From the NCBI RefSeq assembly GCF_900188235.1, contig NZ_FZNT01000003.1:248001-312000 (forward strand): 64,000 nucleotides of DNA, in the 5' to 3' direction. The translations under genes and the position numbers were made by a program. Below, one piece after another: positions 10,166 to 17,853 of this stretch; within the stretch, counting starts at the first letter, position 1; each line of letters begins with the position of its first letter. Below the pieces are notes generated by a model, which saw nothing but the letters and a program-made list of their open reading frames with translations, ran no database searches and was not told where the DNA came from. Source of the DNA: Lutibacter agarilyticus. Lineage in GTDB: Bacteria; Bacteroidota; Bacteroidia; Flavobacteriales; Flavobacteriaceae.

Positions 10166-10177
10166 CTTTTGGCTTAA

Positions 10178-10215
10178 AAAAAATCCCTGTAAACATAAAT
10201 TTACAGGGATTTTTT
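10178..10215. terminator. Bidirectional terminator between kdsA and nrdJ
   Basis: Long arms ATCCCTGTAAA / TTTACAGGGAT surround CATAAA, with A- and T-tracts on the two sides. It serves convergent kdsA (+) and nrdJ (-). Confidence 0.9.
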
Positions 10216-10233
10216 ATTATTAAATTTTAAGTT

Positions 10234-12786
10234 TTATCCACATTTAGTGTCTCCACAGTTTTTACATTTTAAACAACCTTCTTCATAAATTAATCCTTCA
10301 GGATCTCCACAAGAAGCACATTTTTTATCTGCAGCTTGCGTACCATCTAACACAAATTGTTTCAAAGTACGAGCAATACCATTTTTCCAAGTATTAATAT
10401 TGGTATCGTACATGTTTAAATTATTTACCAAGTCAACTACATAAGGAATTGGCATTCCGTGACGTAACACACCCGAAATTAATTTAGCATAATTCCAGTA
10501 TTCTTTATCAAAAGTTCTAGACAAACCTTCTAAAGTTACTTTATAGCCTTGTTTATCTGCAAATTGAAAATCGTAACGTGTATTTCCATCTTCATCTTTA
10601 TTTTTAATTACCCAACCTTCTTCTAACCAAGTTGGTAATAAAAATGCATCCTCTAATTTCCCTGTAAATATTTCGTAAGGTCTATTATTAATTAAACCTA
10701 CAACTGCTACCCATTTATCGTAATCATTTTGAAAACGAACTACTTTCGCTTCAATTTTCTTTGGTCTTTTAGGGAAAATAGTTTCAGCAAAACAATCTCC
10801 TAGTTTTTTCTCTTTCGATTTTTCATCACTTGCAACTAAAATTCCGCTTCTAGAACCATCTCTATACACTGTAATTCCTTTCAATCCTTTTTTCCAAGAT
10901 TCAATATAAATATCACCTACCAAATCAACAGAAACATCTTTAGCTAAGTTAATTGTAGAACTAATTGAGTGCGTAGTATATTTTTGCACCAAGGCCTGCA
11001 TTTCAACACGTTTCTTCCAATCAATTTCAGGGGCTGTTGCTCCAGCATACGGACTATTATTTATGTCTGTTTCTCCAGTAACTTCCATCCATTGCTTTAA
11101 TTTGTTGTGGTATACTTCAAATTCTTCAAAAGCATCTCCCATATCATCAACATAAGCAACTTTGGCATTTGTATCGTCTTGATTAACTTTTCTTCTACGT
11201 TTGTATGATAATAAGAACACTGGTTCGATTCCTGATGAAGTTTGAGCCAACATACTTAAACTACCTGTTGGAGCTACCGTACTTATGGAAATATTTCTTC
11301 TTCCGTATTTCATCATTCTTTCATATACGTCAGGGAAATCTGTTTCTACCATTTGTACAAATTCAGAATACTTTTCAATATCAGTATTAAAAACTTCAAA
11401 TTTACCTCTTGTAATAGCCATATCAATACTACTATCAAACTCACCTCTCAGCTTCGTTTTCATAATTTCATCAACTACTGCTATAGCTTCATCAGTATCA
11501 AATTTCTTTCCTAAAGCAGCCATTGCATCAGCTAAAGCAGTAAATCCTAAGCCTGTTCTTCTTCCTTTTTTACCTGTTTTGTATAATAATTTCCAGGTAT
11601 CAATTTCAACTTGTTTGATACTGTCTGGTTCTTTATCATGCATTATTTTGTTGAAAATTTTATCAACAGCTTCTAACTCTAAATCTACTAAATCATCCAT
11701 TAATCGTTGAGATTCATAAACTACCTTATAGAATTTTTTAAAATCAAACGTAGCCTCTTTAGAGAAAGGTTTATCTACAAAACTAAATAAGTTAACAGCT
11801 ATTAAACGACAGCTATCACCACCTTGCATTGCAATTTCTGAACAAGGGTTTGTTGAGCTATTTTTAAAACCAGGATATATTGAAGATGTTGAATAATAAT
11901 GCTGACGATCCCAGAAAATTAATCCAGGTTCAGCTGTATTATGCGCACATTTTATAATAGTATCCCATAATTCTTTTGCTTTTATGGTTTTTGTATAGGT
12001 TGGTTTTTTACTTTCTATTGGCCAACGTAGTGTATAATCATCGTCGTTAACAACAGCAATCATAAATTCATCAGACAAACGTAAAGAAATATTTGCGCCT
12101 GTAATTTTTGATAAATCTTGTTTTATAGTTACAAACTCTTCAATGTCTGGATGAGCAATATCCATTGTTAACATTAGCGCTCCTCTTCTACCGTTTTGAG
12201 CAACTTCACGAGTTGTATTTGAAAAGCGATCCATAAACGAAACTGCTCCTGTTGTAGTTCCTGCTGAATTTGATACTTGTGCGCCTCTTGGTCTTAAATT
12301 AGATAAATCAACTCCTACACCGCATCTTCTTTTAAATAATTGTGCTAATTGTTCATCTGTATGAAAAATTCCCCCATAAGAATCATAAACAGGTGGAACA
12401 ACCACACAGTTTGATAAAGAAGCAATTACATTTTTATTTCCTAAAGAAGACATTACACTACCTTGTGGAATTACATATTTAAAGTCTTTAAATAAATCAT
12501 AAATCCCATCTTCCGTTAAAAGTTCACGAGTTTTTCCGTATTCAGAAAGGCCTTCAACACTTTTTTCATTGCCAATATATTTTTCTTCGACCCTCCCAAA
12601 CTCAGCAGCCATTCTTTTGTGCATTTGATCAGGCGTATTTTCTAAAAATTCACCTTTTTTAGTTTTCACGGCATATTTATTCATCCACGTAGTTGCAGCT
12701 AACTCATCTCCATTAAAATAAGCTAAACAACTCTCTAATACTTCATTATATTCATAAATTTTCGGGAACACTAATTCTTCTGTCAT
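10234..12786 (-). CDS. nrdJ: Adenosylcobalamin-dependent (class II) ribonucleoside-diphosphate reductase
   Basis: The 850-aa enzyme reduces ribonucleotides to deoxyribonucleotides using an adenosylcobalamin radical, so it is oxygen-independent. Visible features are the N-terminal lead (PKIYEYNEVLESCLAYF), the substrate-loop region GVGVDLSNLRPRG, the core active-site loop NPCSEIAMQGGDSCRLIAVN, and STVAPTGSLSMLAQTSSGIEPVF. The C-terminal zinc-ribbon-like tail has four CxxC pairs (CASCGD...CLKCKNCGDTKC), which in this class relays electrons. The length is normal for the flavobacterial long form. It stands alone, convergent with kdsA. No cobalamin riboswitch is evident in the 159 nt upstream. It implies that the cell makes or imports B12. 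Confidence 0.93.
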   Translation of the reverse strand: MTEELVFPKIYEYNEVLESCLAYFNGDELAATTWMNKYAVKTKKGEFLENTPDQMHKRMAAEFGRVEEKYIGNEKSVEGLSEYGKTRELLTEDGIYDLFKDFKYVIPQGSVMSSLGNKNVIASLSNCVVVPPVYDSYGGIFHTDEQLAQLFKRRCGVGVDLSNLRPRGAQVSNSAGTTTGAVSFMDRFSNTTREVAQNGRRGALMLTMDIAHPDIEEFVTIKQDLSKITGANISLRLSDEFMIAVVNDDDYTLRWPIESKKPTYTKTIKAKELWDTIIKCAHNTAEPGLIFWDRQHYYSTSSIYPGFKNSSTNPCSEIAMQGGDSCRLIAVNLFSFVDKPFSKEATFDFKKFYKVVYESQRLMDDLVDLELEAVDKIFNKIMHDKEPDSIKQVEIDTWKLLYKTGKKGRRTGLGFTALADAMAALGKKFDTDEAIAVVDEIMKTKLRGEFDSSIDMAITRGKFEVFNTDIEKYSEFVQMVETDFPDVYERMMKYGRRNISISTVAPTGSLSMLAQTSSGIEPVFLLSYKRRRKVNQDDTNAKVAYVDDMGDAFEEFEVYHNKLKQWMEVTGETDINNSPYAGATAPEIDWKKRVEMQALVQKYTTHSISSTINLAKDVSVDLVGDIYIESWKKGLKGITVYRDGSRSGILVASDEKSKEKKLGDCFAETIFPKRPKKIEAKVVRFQNDYDKWVAVVGLINNRPYEIFTGKLEDAFLLPTWLEEGWVIKNKDEDGNTRYDFQFADKQGYKVTLEGLSRTFDKEYWNYAKLISGVLRHGMPIPYVVDLVNNLNMYDTNINTWKNGIARTLKQFVLDGTQAADKKCASCGDPEGLIYEEGCLKCKNCGDTKCG

Positions 12787-12920
12787 TTTATTACTAGTTT
12801 AAAAGTTCATTTTTTTCAGTTATTAAAATTATTGAATAAATAAACCTATTTGGTCTTTTACATGAATTAGTAATTAACATTTTTATGTTGAAAAGTTATT
12901 TGTTTCAAAAAAAATGACTT

Positions 12921-12942
12921 ACTTTGTATTTCAAAGTACTTT
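12921..12942 (+). promoter_or_regulatory. Operator-like element, copy 1, upstream of the CreD cassette
   Basis: ACTTTG-TATTT-CAAAGT followed by ACTTT gives an inverted repeat plus a third half-site. The overlapping AAAGTACTTT is itself palindromic. It recurs with 21 of 22 bases identical at 13885-13906. It ends 3 nt before the ATG at 12946, so a bound protein would cover the promoter and start region. Confidence 0.65.
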
Positions 12943-12945
12943 ACA

Positions 12946-13563
12946 ATGAGTGAAAAAGACTATTTACAAGACCTTACAGAAATTAAATCGATTATGAATA
13001 AATCAACTCGGTTTATCTCCTTGAGTGGTTTATCTGGAATTTTGGCAGGAATCTATGCATTACTAGGTGCAACTCTTGGAAATTATTTAATTAATTCGTA
13101 TCAGTCCGCTTACGGACCAGCAGCTTTTTTACCTATATCGTATTTTGAATTATTATTAGTTGCCGTTGCGGGATTAGTTTTGCTTTTTTCAATATTAACT
13201 GCTTATTTTTTAACTAAAAAAAAAGCAAGTAAGAACAATGAAAAAATATGGAGTACGAGTTCTAAAAGATTACTTCAACATTTTATGATTCCGCTAATAA
13301 CTGGAGGGTTGTTCTGTTTTATTTTATATCAAAATAGTTTAATTGGATTAATTGCGCCAAGCACCTTAATTTTTTACGGATTAGCCTGCATAAATGCAAG
13401 TAAATATACTATTGGAACAATTAAATATTTAGGCATTACTGAAGTTATAATTGGATTAATTTCAACACAATTTATTGGGTATGGTTTGTATTTTTGGGCA
13501 TTGGGTTTTGGTGTATGCCACATTGTATATGGCATAGTAATGTACCGTAAATACGATAAGTAA
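12946..13563 (+). CDS. Six-helix integral membrane protein of unknown function (CreD cassette)
   Basis: The 205-aa product has a hydrophilic N-terminus (about 20 residues) and then about six hydrophobic helices. Examples are LSGILAGIYALLGATLGNYL, FELLLVAVAGLVLLFSILTAYF and LGFGVCHIVYGIVMY. I recognise no enzymatic motif. Its frame ends 8 nt before the winged-helix regulator, and creD follows that, so the three form a small cassette. The operator-like element sits immediately upstream. Homologues next to wHTH-CreD pairs are common in flavobacteria, so a role linked to envelope state or to sensing for the soluble regulator is a reasonable inference, not something the sequence shows. Confidence 0.8.
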   Translation: MSEKDYLQDLTEIKSIMNKSTRFISLSGLSGILAGIYALLGATLGNYLINSYQSAYGPAAFLPISYFELLLVAVAGLVLLFSILTAYFLTKKKASKNNEKIWSTSSKRLLQHFMIPLITGGLFCFILYQNSLIGLIAPSTLIFYGLACINASKYTIGTIKYLGITEVIIGLISTQFIGYGLYFWALGFGVCHIVYGIVMYRKYDK

Positions 13564-13571
13564 AATTTTTA

Positions 13572-13868
13572 ATGAAAGATATTCTTAAAAATATAAATAA
13601 AGCGTTTGACAATAAGGTTCGTTTGGGAATTATGGCGGCTTTAATGGTGAATGATTATTTAGATTTTAACTCCTTAAAAGAAATTTTAGGGGTAACAGAT
13701 GGCAACTTAGCTAGCCATATAAAAGCGTTGGAAAAAGTAACCTATATTAAAATTGAGAAACAATTTATTGGAAAAAAGCCTAACACTAAATACAGCATTA
13801 CAAAACTTGGAAAACTAGAATTTAAAAAGCATATAACTGCTTTAGAAAAATTAATAAATAATAACTAA
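13572..13868 (+). CDS. Winged-helix transcriptional regulator
   Basis: The 98-aa protein consists almost entirely of a winged-helix DNA-binding domain. Helices 2-3 read DFNSLKEILGVTDGNLASHIKALEK, and the wing reads YIKIEKQFIGKKPNTKYSITKLGK. This matches the small MarR/ArsR-like 'HTH_34' regulators of Bacteroidota. It lacks a ligand domain and obvious metal-binding cysteines. It lies between the membrane protein gene (8 nt) and creD (52 nt). The two identical operator-like sequences flank the membrane protein plus regulator segment, so autoregulation and control of creD by this protein is the simplest model. Confidence 0.87.
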   Translation: MKDILKNINKAFDNKVRLGIMAALMVNDYLDFNSLKEILGVTDGNLASHIKALEKVTYIKIEKQFIGKKPNTKYSITKLGKLEFKKHITALEKLINNN

Positions 13869-13884
13869 ATTTTTTTATACTTAC

Positions 13885-13906
13885 ACTTTGTAATTCAAAG
13901 TACTTT
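13885..13906 (+). promoter_or_regulatory. Operator-like element, copy 2, upstream of creD
   Basis: This is the same three half-site arrangement as 12921-12942, differing at one central base (TAATT for TATTT). It ends 14 nt before the creD ATG, in a position equivalent to copy 1. Confidence 0.65.
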
Positions 13907-13920
13907 TAAAATAGTAAATT

Positions 13921-15285
13921 ATGGAAACACAAAAAAGCAAATTTTCGAACTGGGTGAAAAACTCAATTTCTGCACGTATGATTATGATTGGTATACTTAT
14001 ATTAATTTTATTAATTCCGCTTTCATATATTGAAGCTTTAATAAATGAACGTGCTGAAAGGCAAGAATCGGTAGTACAAGAAATTAACACGAAATGGGGA
14101 AACGAAGTATTACTTTATGGGCCAATTTTAAAAGTTCCTTACAAAACCTATTCTGAAAAAATCTTAACGAATAGCGAAACTAAAAAAGTAACTACTGAAA
14201 CTATTGAACATATTAATTACGCTTATTTTTTCCCTAATGAATTAACCATTTCAAGTGAAATAAATCCAGAAGTTAAAAAGCGTGGTATTTATAAAACATC
14301 TGTATATAAAAGTTCCATGAAATTAAATGGTAATTTTATAAAACCTAACTTTAATAGTATTGAAACTAAAGACAAGGATGTTTTATGGGATAAAGCAACT
14401 ATTATTATAAAAACCTCAAATTTAAAAGGGATTAACAACCAAGTTGAAATAACTTTGAATGATACTAATTATAATTTTGTTCCGAAATATGAAGCACAAG
14501 AAAAGAACTTTTACCAATCCGAATTACAATTACACAAACTTGAAACTAACTATTTAAAGAAAGAGTTTTCAGCTTCTAAAACAAATCATAATTTCGCTAT
14601 AAAAATCGCAGTTAGCGGCAGTAAACAATTTACAATAATTCCTATTGGAAAAGAAACTAGTTTAAATGTGCAATCTAATTGGAAAACAGCAAACTTTATA
14701 GGTAGTTTTTTACCTCAAAACTCAGATAAAATATCTGAACAAGGCTTTAATGCTAATTGGAAAGTATTACATATTAACCGACCTTTTTCTCAAGAATATT
14801 TTAAGAGTTTACCCGATTTAAAAGAATATGCTTTTGGTGTTAACTTTATGATTCCAGTTGATGAATATCAAAAAAGTCAACGTTCTGCAAAATATGGTTT
14901 TCTAGTCATAGCATTAACATTTTTATTCTTCTTCTTAATTCAAAGTATCAGTAAAATTCCCATTCATCCATTTCAATATTTAATGATTGGCGTTGCGTTA
15001 ACAATGTTTTACACCTTGTTAATTTCAATTTCAGAACATAGTAACTTCTTAAATGCCTATTTAATATCAGGCAGCTCTGTTATCTTATTAATTGTTTTAT
15101 ATTCAAAAAGTATTTTAAAAACTTTAAAGTTTCCATTATTTATAGGACTTTCTTTAACGGCTTTATACACCTTTATTTATGTAATTATTCAGCTAGAAAA
15201 TTACGCTTTATTAGTTGGTAGTATAGGATTGTTCCTAATTTTATCAATAGTAATGTACACTTCAAGAAAAATTGATTGGAATTAA
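13921..15285 (+). CDS. creD: CreD-family inner-membrane protein
   Basis: The 454-aa protein has one N-terminal transmembrane helix (MIMIGILILILLIPLSYIE, about 21-40). The family signature follows, NERAERQESVVQEINTKWG and GPILKVPYKTY. A large extracytoplasmic beta-rich region spans about 60-315, and a C-terminal block of five or six helices spans about 320-450. CreD proteins are linked to envelope integrity; in Proteobacteria creD is under the CreBC two-component system. Here it belongs instead to a winged-helix regulator cassette with its own operator-like site. The start is the first ATG after that site. Confidence 0.92.
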   Translation: METQKSKFSNWVKNSISARMIMIGILILILLIPLSYIEALINERAERQESVVQEINTKWGNEVLLYGPILKVPYKTYSEKILTNSETKKVTTETIEHINYAYFFPNELTISSEINPEVKKRGIYKTSVYKSSMKLNGNFIKPNFNSIETKDKDVLWDKATIIIKTSNLKGINNQVEITLNDTNYNFVPKYEAQEKNFYQSELQLHKLETNYLKKEFSASKTNHNFAIKIAVSGSKQFTIIPIGKETSLNVQSNWKTANFIGSFLPQNSDKISEQGFNANWKVLHINRPFSQEYFKSLPDLKEYAFGVNFMIPVDEYQKSQRSAKYGFLVIALTFLFFFLIQSISKIPIHPFQYLMIGVALTMFYTLLISISEHSNFLNAYLISGSSVILLIVLYSKSILKTLKFPLFIGLSLTALYTFIYVIIQLENYALLVGSIGLFLILSIVMYTSRKIDWN

Positions 15286-15391
15286 TTCAACTACTCTTAA
15301 AATTATATAAAAACGGAATGCTATTGAAATAATTATAATTTAAATTTCAGTAGCATTTTGTAATTATAAATTACTTAATTTAGAATCTATA

Positions 15392-15763
15392 ATGGTTAAT
15401 TTAAAAAGTCTAACTATTTTTTTATTGCTATTAATTACCTAAATACTTATAGCTGTTTACGTTAAAAGTGGATTTATCAGAAATAATTTTGGTGATTATT
15501 TAGTAGTACTTATGCTCTATTATTTTTTTAGAAGTTTTATGAATTTAAAACCTATTTACATTGCATTGTTAACATTGTGCATTGCTTATACCGTAGAATT
15601 TCTTCAACTTATTAATGTCATAGAAATTTTAAACTTAGAACAGCATACTATTACAAAGATAATTTTAGGCACTACATTTAGTATGCACGATATAATAGCA
15701 TACACGCTAGGTTTTTTAACTATAGTCTTAATTGAAAAAATTAATACGTTCGTAGCTTTCTAA
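15392..15763 (+). pseudogene. DUF2809 family membrane protein, interrupted by an in-frame stop
   Basis: One frame from the ATG at 15392 to the stop at 15763 encodes a normal DUF2809 protein except for TAA at 15440-15442 (codon 17). After the stop the text continues with family signature (VKSGFIRNNFGDYLVVLMLYYFF, then IAYTVEFLQL and TTFSMHDIIAYTLGF). A translation starting at ATG 15512 would give only the last 83 residues and lose the conserved GFIRNNFGDYLVV block. So the gene is most likely a recent nonsense pseudogene, or it carries a sequencing error. Restart at an alternative codon such as 15512 cannot be excluded. Its 3' end overlaps the convergent DUF3820 gene by 23 nt. Confidence 0.8.
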
Positions 15764-15962
15764 CCAAATCTTCTAAACCATTTAACTGAAGTTCGTAAAC
15801 CAACCGTAATTGATCTCCTAGTTTCCCTTTAGGAAAACCTTTATTGTTATACCAAACAATATAATGCTCTGGTAAATCAATTAAATATTTTCCTTTAAAC
15901 TTTCCGTATGGCATTTTTGCATTTGCCAAAATCTCTAATAAATGCTGCTGATTATTCTCCAT
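15741..15962 (-). CDS. DUF3820 family protein
   Basis: The 73-aa protein carries the DUF3820 signature MPYGKFKGKYLIDLPEHYIVWYxxxGFPKGKLGDQL, and the domain fills it. I chose the ATG at 15962 over the in-frame TTG at 15968. It overlaps the end of the upstream dehydrogenase gene by 11 nt, so translation is probably coupled and both belong to one transcript. Its biochemical role is unknown; the fold is compact and probably cytoplasmic. Confidence 0.87.
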   Translation of the reverse strand: MENNQQHLLEILANAKMPYGKFKGKYLIDLPEHYIVWYNNKGFPKGKLGDQLRLVYELQLNGLEDLVRKLRTY

Positions 15963-17154
15963 CAACAAAATCTTGTAAATAGCTAAAACGCTCGGTTAAC
16001 TTTCCATTTTGAGTCATTCTTGCCCGGTGTAAAACGCCATCCTTATCATTATTGAAAAATGCTGGAATTACATGTTCTGAAAAGCTTTTACCAAAACCTT
16101 CTGAAGCATCTTTTGGCAATTCACAAGGTAAATTATCAACTGCCATCACCGCAATGGCTTTAGGGGTTTTATAATCCACTTCTTGTTCAGTTTCTGCTAA
16201 ATACCCATAAATTGGATCGGCAATTGTTGAAGGTCTAATGGTTGAAGCCACTGGCCCATCAATATCACAACTAATATCAGCCACCACTTTTATATTAAAA
16301 TTTGGTGATTTAGCATCTTCGCGTGTAAAAATATAAGGTGAACCGTTTCCGAAGAAATGACAAGCAATATAGATATCTGACACTTTGGCAAAACGCATAA
16401 AGTCACTTACATAATCAGATGGATTGTTGAAAAAATCTTCTTTATTAATTATTGTGCCATCTTTTCGTTTATTGTAATCTAGCACATCAATTTGTACATA
16501 AACAGGCTCTTTAAATTCTTGGCTTAAATATGCTTCAACCGAAACTTCTCTTAGTCCCATACCGTCTAACATTTCTTTTGCTCCATTACCTACACGTCCT
16601 TTACCTGTGAGTACAATTTTTATGTTTGGTAATTTAATTTCCTTTAACTCATTAATTAACATTTGTTGATCGTGTAATACTTCAGCTTTGGGTAAATTAA
16701 ATATCTTAAATTTTAATCCATACGTTCTAAAAGCATTGTAAGCCCCTACAATACCAGCGTATCTTCCAAAAGCAACCAAACGTACATTGTTTTTATTTAC
16801 AATTACTTCGTGATCGTATAATTCAATATTTTTGGCCAATACTTCTTTCAATAAACTTCGATTATATGCTTGCTTTTTGATGGTATGCGAAAAGAAAAAA
16901 TATTTTTTATTGGGAATTAATTTTTCATTTAGCACTTCTTTTACACCTAATAACACATCACAATCTGACACATCATTTGTCACTTCAATTCCTTTAGCAG
17001 CATACTCATTATCAGAAAAAACTCGAATATCAGAACTCTCCACTTTTATTTCAAGGTCTGGAAATTTCTTAAGTAATTGTACACACTCATTTGGTGGCAA
17101 AACAACACGTTTGTCTGGCGGCATTTTCCATTCTTTAATGATTCCTATCTTCAT
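15952..17154 (-). CDS. NAD(P)-dependent dehydrogenase of the AlaDH/PNT - saccharopine dehydrogenase (LYS1-like) family
   Basis: The 400-aa protein has an N-terminal AlaDH/PNT-type substrate domain (KIGIIKEWKMPPDKRVVLPPNECVQLLKKFP). A Rossmann-type segment follows, ending in KIVLTGKGRVGNGAKEMLDGMG, where the glycine pattern fits a nucleotide-binding turn. Such proteins resemble fungal lysine-forming saccharopine dehydrogenase, but flavobacteria do not use that lysine route as a rule, so the true substrate is uncertain. The frame is open to 17208. I place the start at ATG 17154 because a well-spaced promoter (TTTG-N20-TATCTTAG) occupies 17180-17211 and the conserved sequence begins at MKIGIIKEW. 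It is followed by DUF3820 with an overlap. Confidence 0.82.
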   Translation of the reverse strand: MKIGIIKEWKMPPDKRVVLPPNECVQLLKKFPDLEIKVESSDIRVFSDNEYAAKGIEVTNDVSDCDVLLGVKEVLNEKLIPNKKYFFFSHTIKKQAYNRSLLKEVLAKNIELYDHEVIVNKNNVRLVAFGRYAGIVGAYNAFRTYGLKFKIFNLPKAEVLHDQQMLINELKEIKLPNIKIVLTGKGRVGNGAKEMLDGMGLREVSVEAYLSQEFKEPVYVQIDVLDYNKRKDGTIINKEDFFNNPSDYVSDFMRFAKVSDIYIACHFFGNGSPYIFTREDAKSPNFNIKVVADISCDIDGPVASTIRPSTIADPIYGYLAETEQEVDYKTPKAIAVMAVDNLPCELPKDASEGFGKSFSEHVIPAFFNNDKDGVLHRARMTQNGKLTERFSYLQDFVDGE

Positions 17155-17179
17155 ATTATAATTGGTATAAAATTTGCAA

Positions 17180-17211
17180 CTAAGATATTGTGAATTAAAG
17201 GAACTCACAAA
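17180..17211 (-). promoter_or_regulatory. Promoter of the AlaDH/PNT-type dehydrogenase gene
   Basis: On the minus strand TTTG (17211-17208), 20 nt, then TATCTTAG (17187-17180). This is a near-consensus Bacteroidota -33/-7 pair about 25 nt before the ATG at 17154. Confidence 0.65.
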
Positions 17212-17235
17212 TAATTAATTTGAGAGATTTTTTTA

Positions 17236-17243
17236 TACATTTG
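17236..17243 (+). promoter_or_regulatory. ssrA promoter, -7 element TACATTTG
   Basis: This is an exact TAnnTTTG box 34 nt before the mature tmRNA 5' end, leaving room for a short processed leader. No well-spaced TTTG -33 box was found. Confidence 0.5.
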
Positions 17244-17277
17244 CCTTCCTTCTTAGGAAATAGTTCATTGATTTAAT

Positions 17278-17668
17278 GGGGACGACTGGTTTTGACTGCA
17301 AGGTCAATTAAACTGGAAGCATGTCGAGTAATGAAATAGCACTCGTAAATCTCAATTTCAACTTTTTAAACGGCGAAGATAACTACGCTTTAGCTGCTTA
17401 ATCCGAATTATAGTAGGATGAGCCTCGGCACACTAGGTGTGCAAGCTAAATGTCCACTGATAGCCTTGGTTAACGGCGATCAATATTAGGGCATCGTAAA
17501 AGTTAACATAGAAATACTATTGTTTCGTTAGTATTTTGAAACTTAAGAAACTAAGTTTAAAGTGGGCGGTTTTCGGTCAGCTTTAGATCTACAATTAAAC
17601 GAAAACTAAGCATGTAGAAACCACTTTGGTTGCTTGTTTGGACCCGGGTTCGATTCCCGGCGTCTCCA
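17278..17668 (+). ncRNA. ssrA: Transfer-messenger RNA (tmRNA)
   Basis: tmRNA rescues stalled ribosomes and tags the stalled products for proteolysis. The 5' end GGGGACGACTGGTTTTGACT and the 3' end GGTTCGATTCCCGGCGTCTCCA form the tRNA-like half, with a 7-bp acceptor stem (GGGGACG with CGTCTCC) and discriminator A. The CCA tail is not encoded (ACTA follows). The tag frame GGC-GAA-GAT-AAC-TAC-GCT-TTA-GCT-GCT-TAA at 17372-17401 gives GEDNYALAA, which has the usual ALAA degron; the more common flavobacterial tag is GENNYALAA. The 3' end serves as the attachment site of the genomic island that follows, and the gene is regenerated intact by the insertion. Confidence 0.97.
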
Positions 17669-17675
17669 CTATTTT
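17657..17675 (+). repeat. attL: 19-bp direct repeat at the ssrA 3' end
   Basis: CCGGCGTCTCCACTATTTT is identical to 41062-41080. It includes the T-arm/acceptor end of tmRNA, the classic target of tyrosine integrases. Confidence 0.9.
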
Positions 17676-17853
17676 AAATGAATTTAAAAGCAAAAAGAGG
17701 CAATCAACTCCATATCAGCAATTTAAAAACCCACCAAAGATAACCAAAAGTAATCAAACGCATTGTTTTAGTACCAATATAATCTCATTTTTTAGTTCAA
17801 ATATTTTGGGTACTGGTTTTTTTTTCTAAATTTACACTAATAAAAAATTAGAA

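Noticed and set aside
17626-17829. 67-codon frame overlapping the tmRNA 3' end and attL
   Set aside because: It begins inside the tRNA-like domain of ssrA and its sequence looks like translated RNA gene plus AT-rich spacer.
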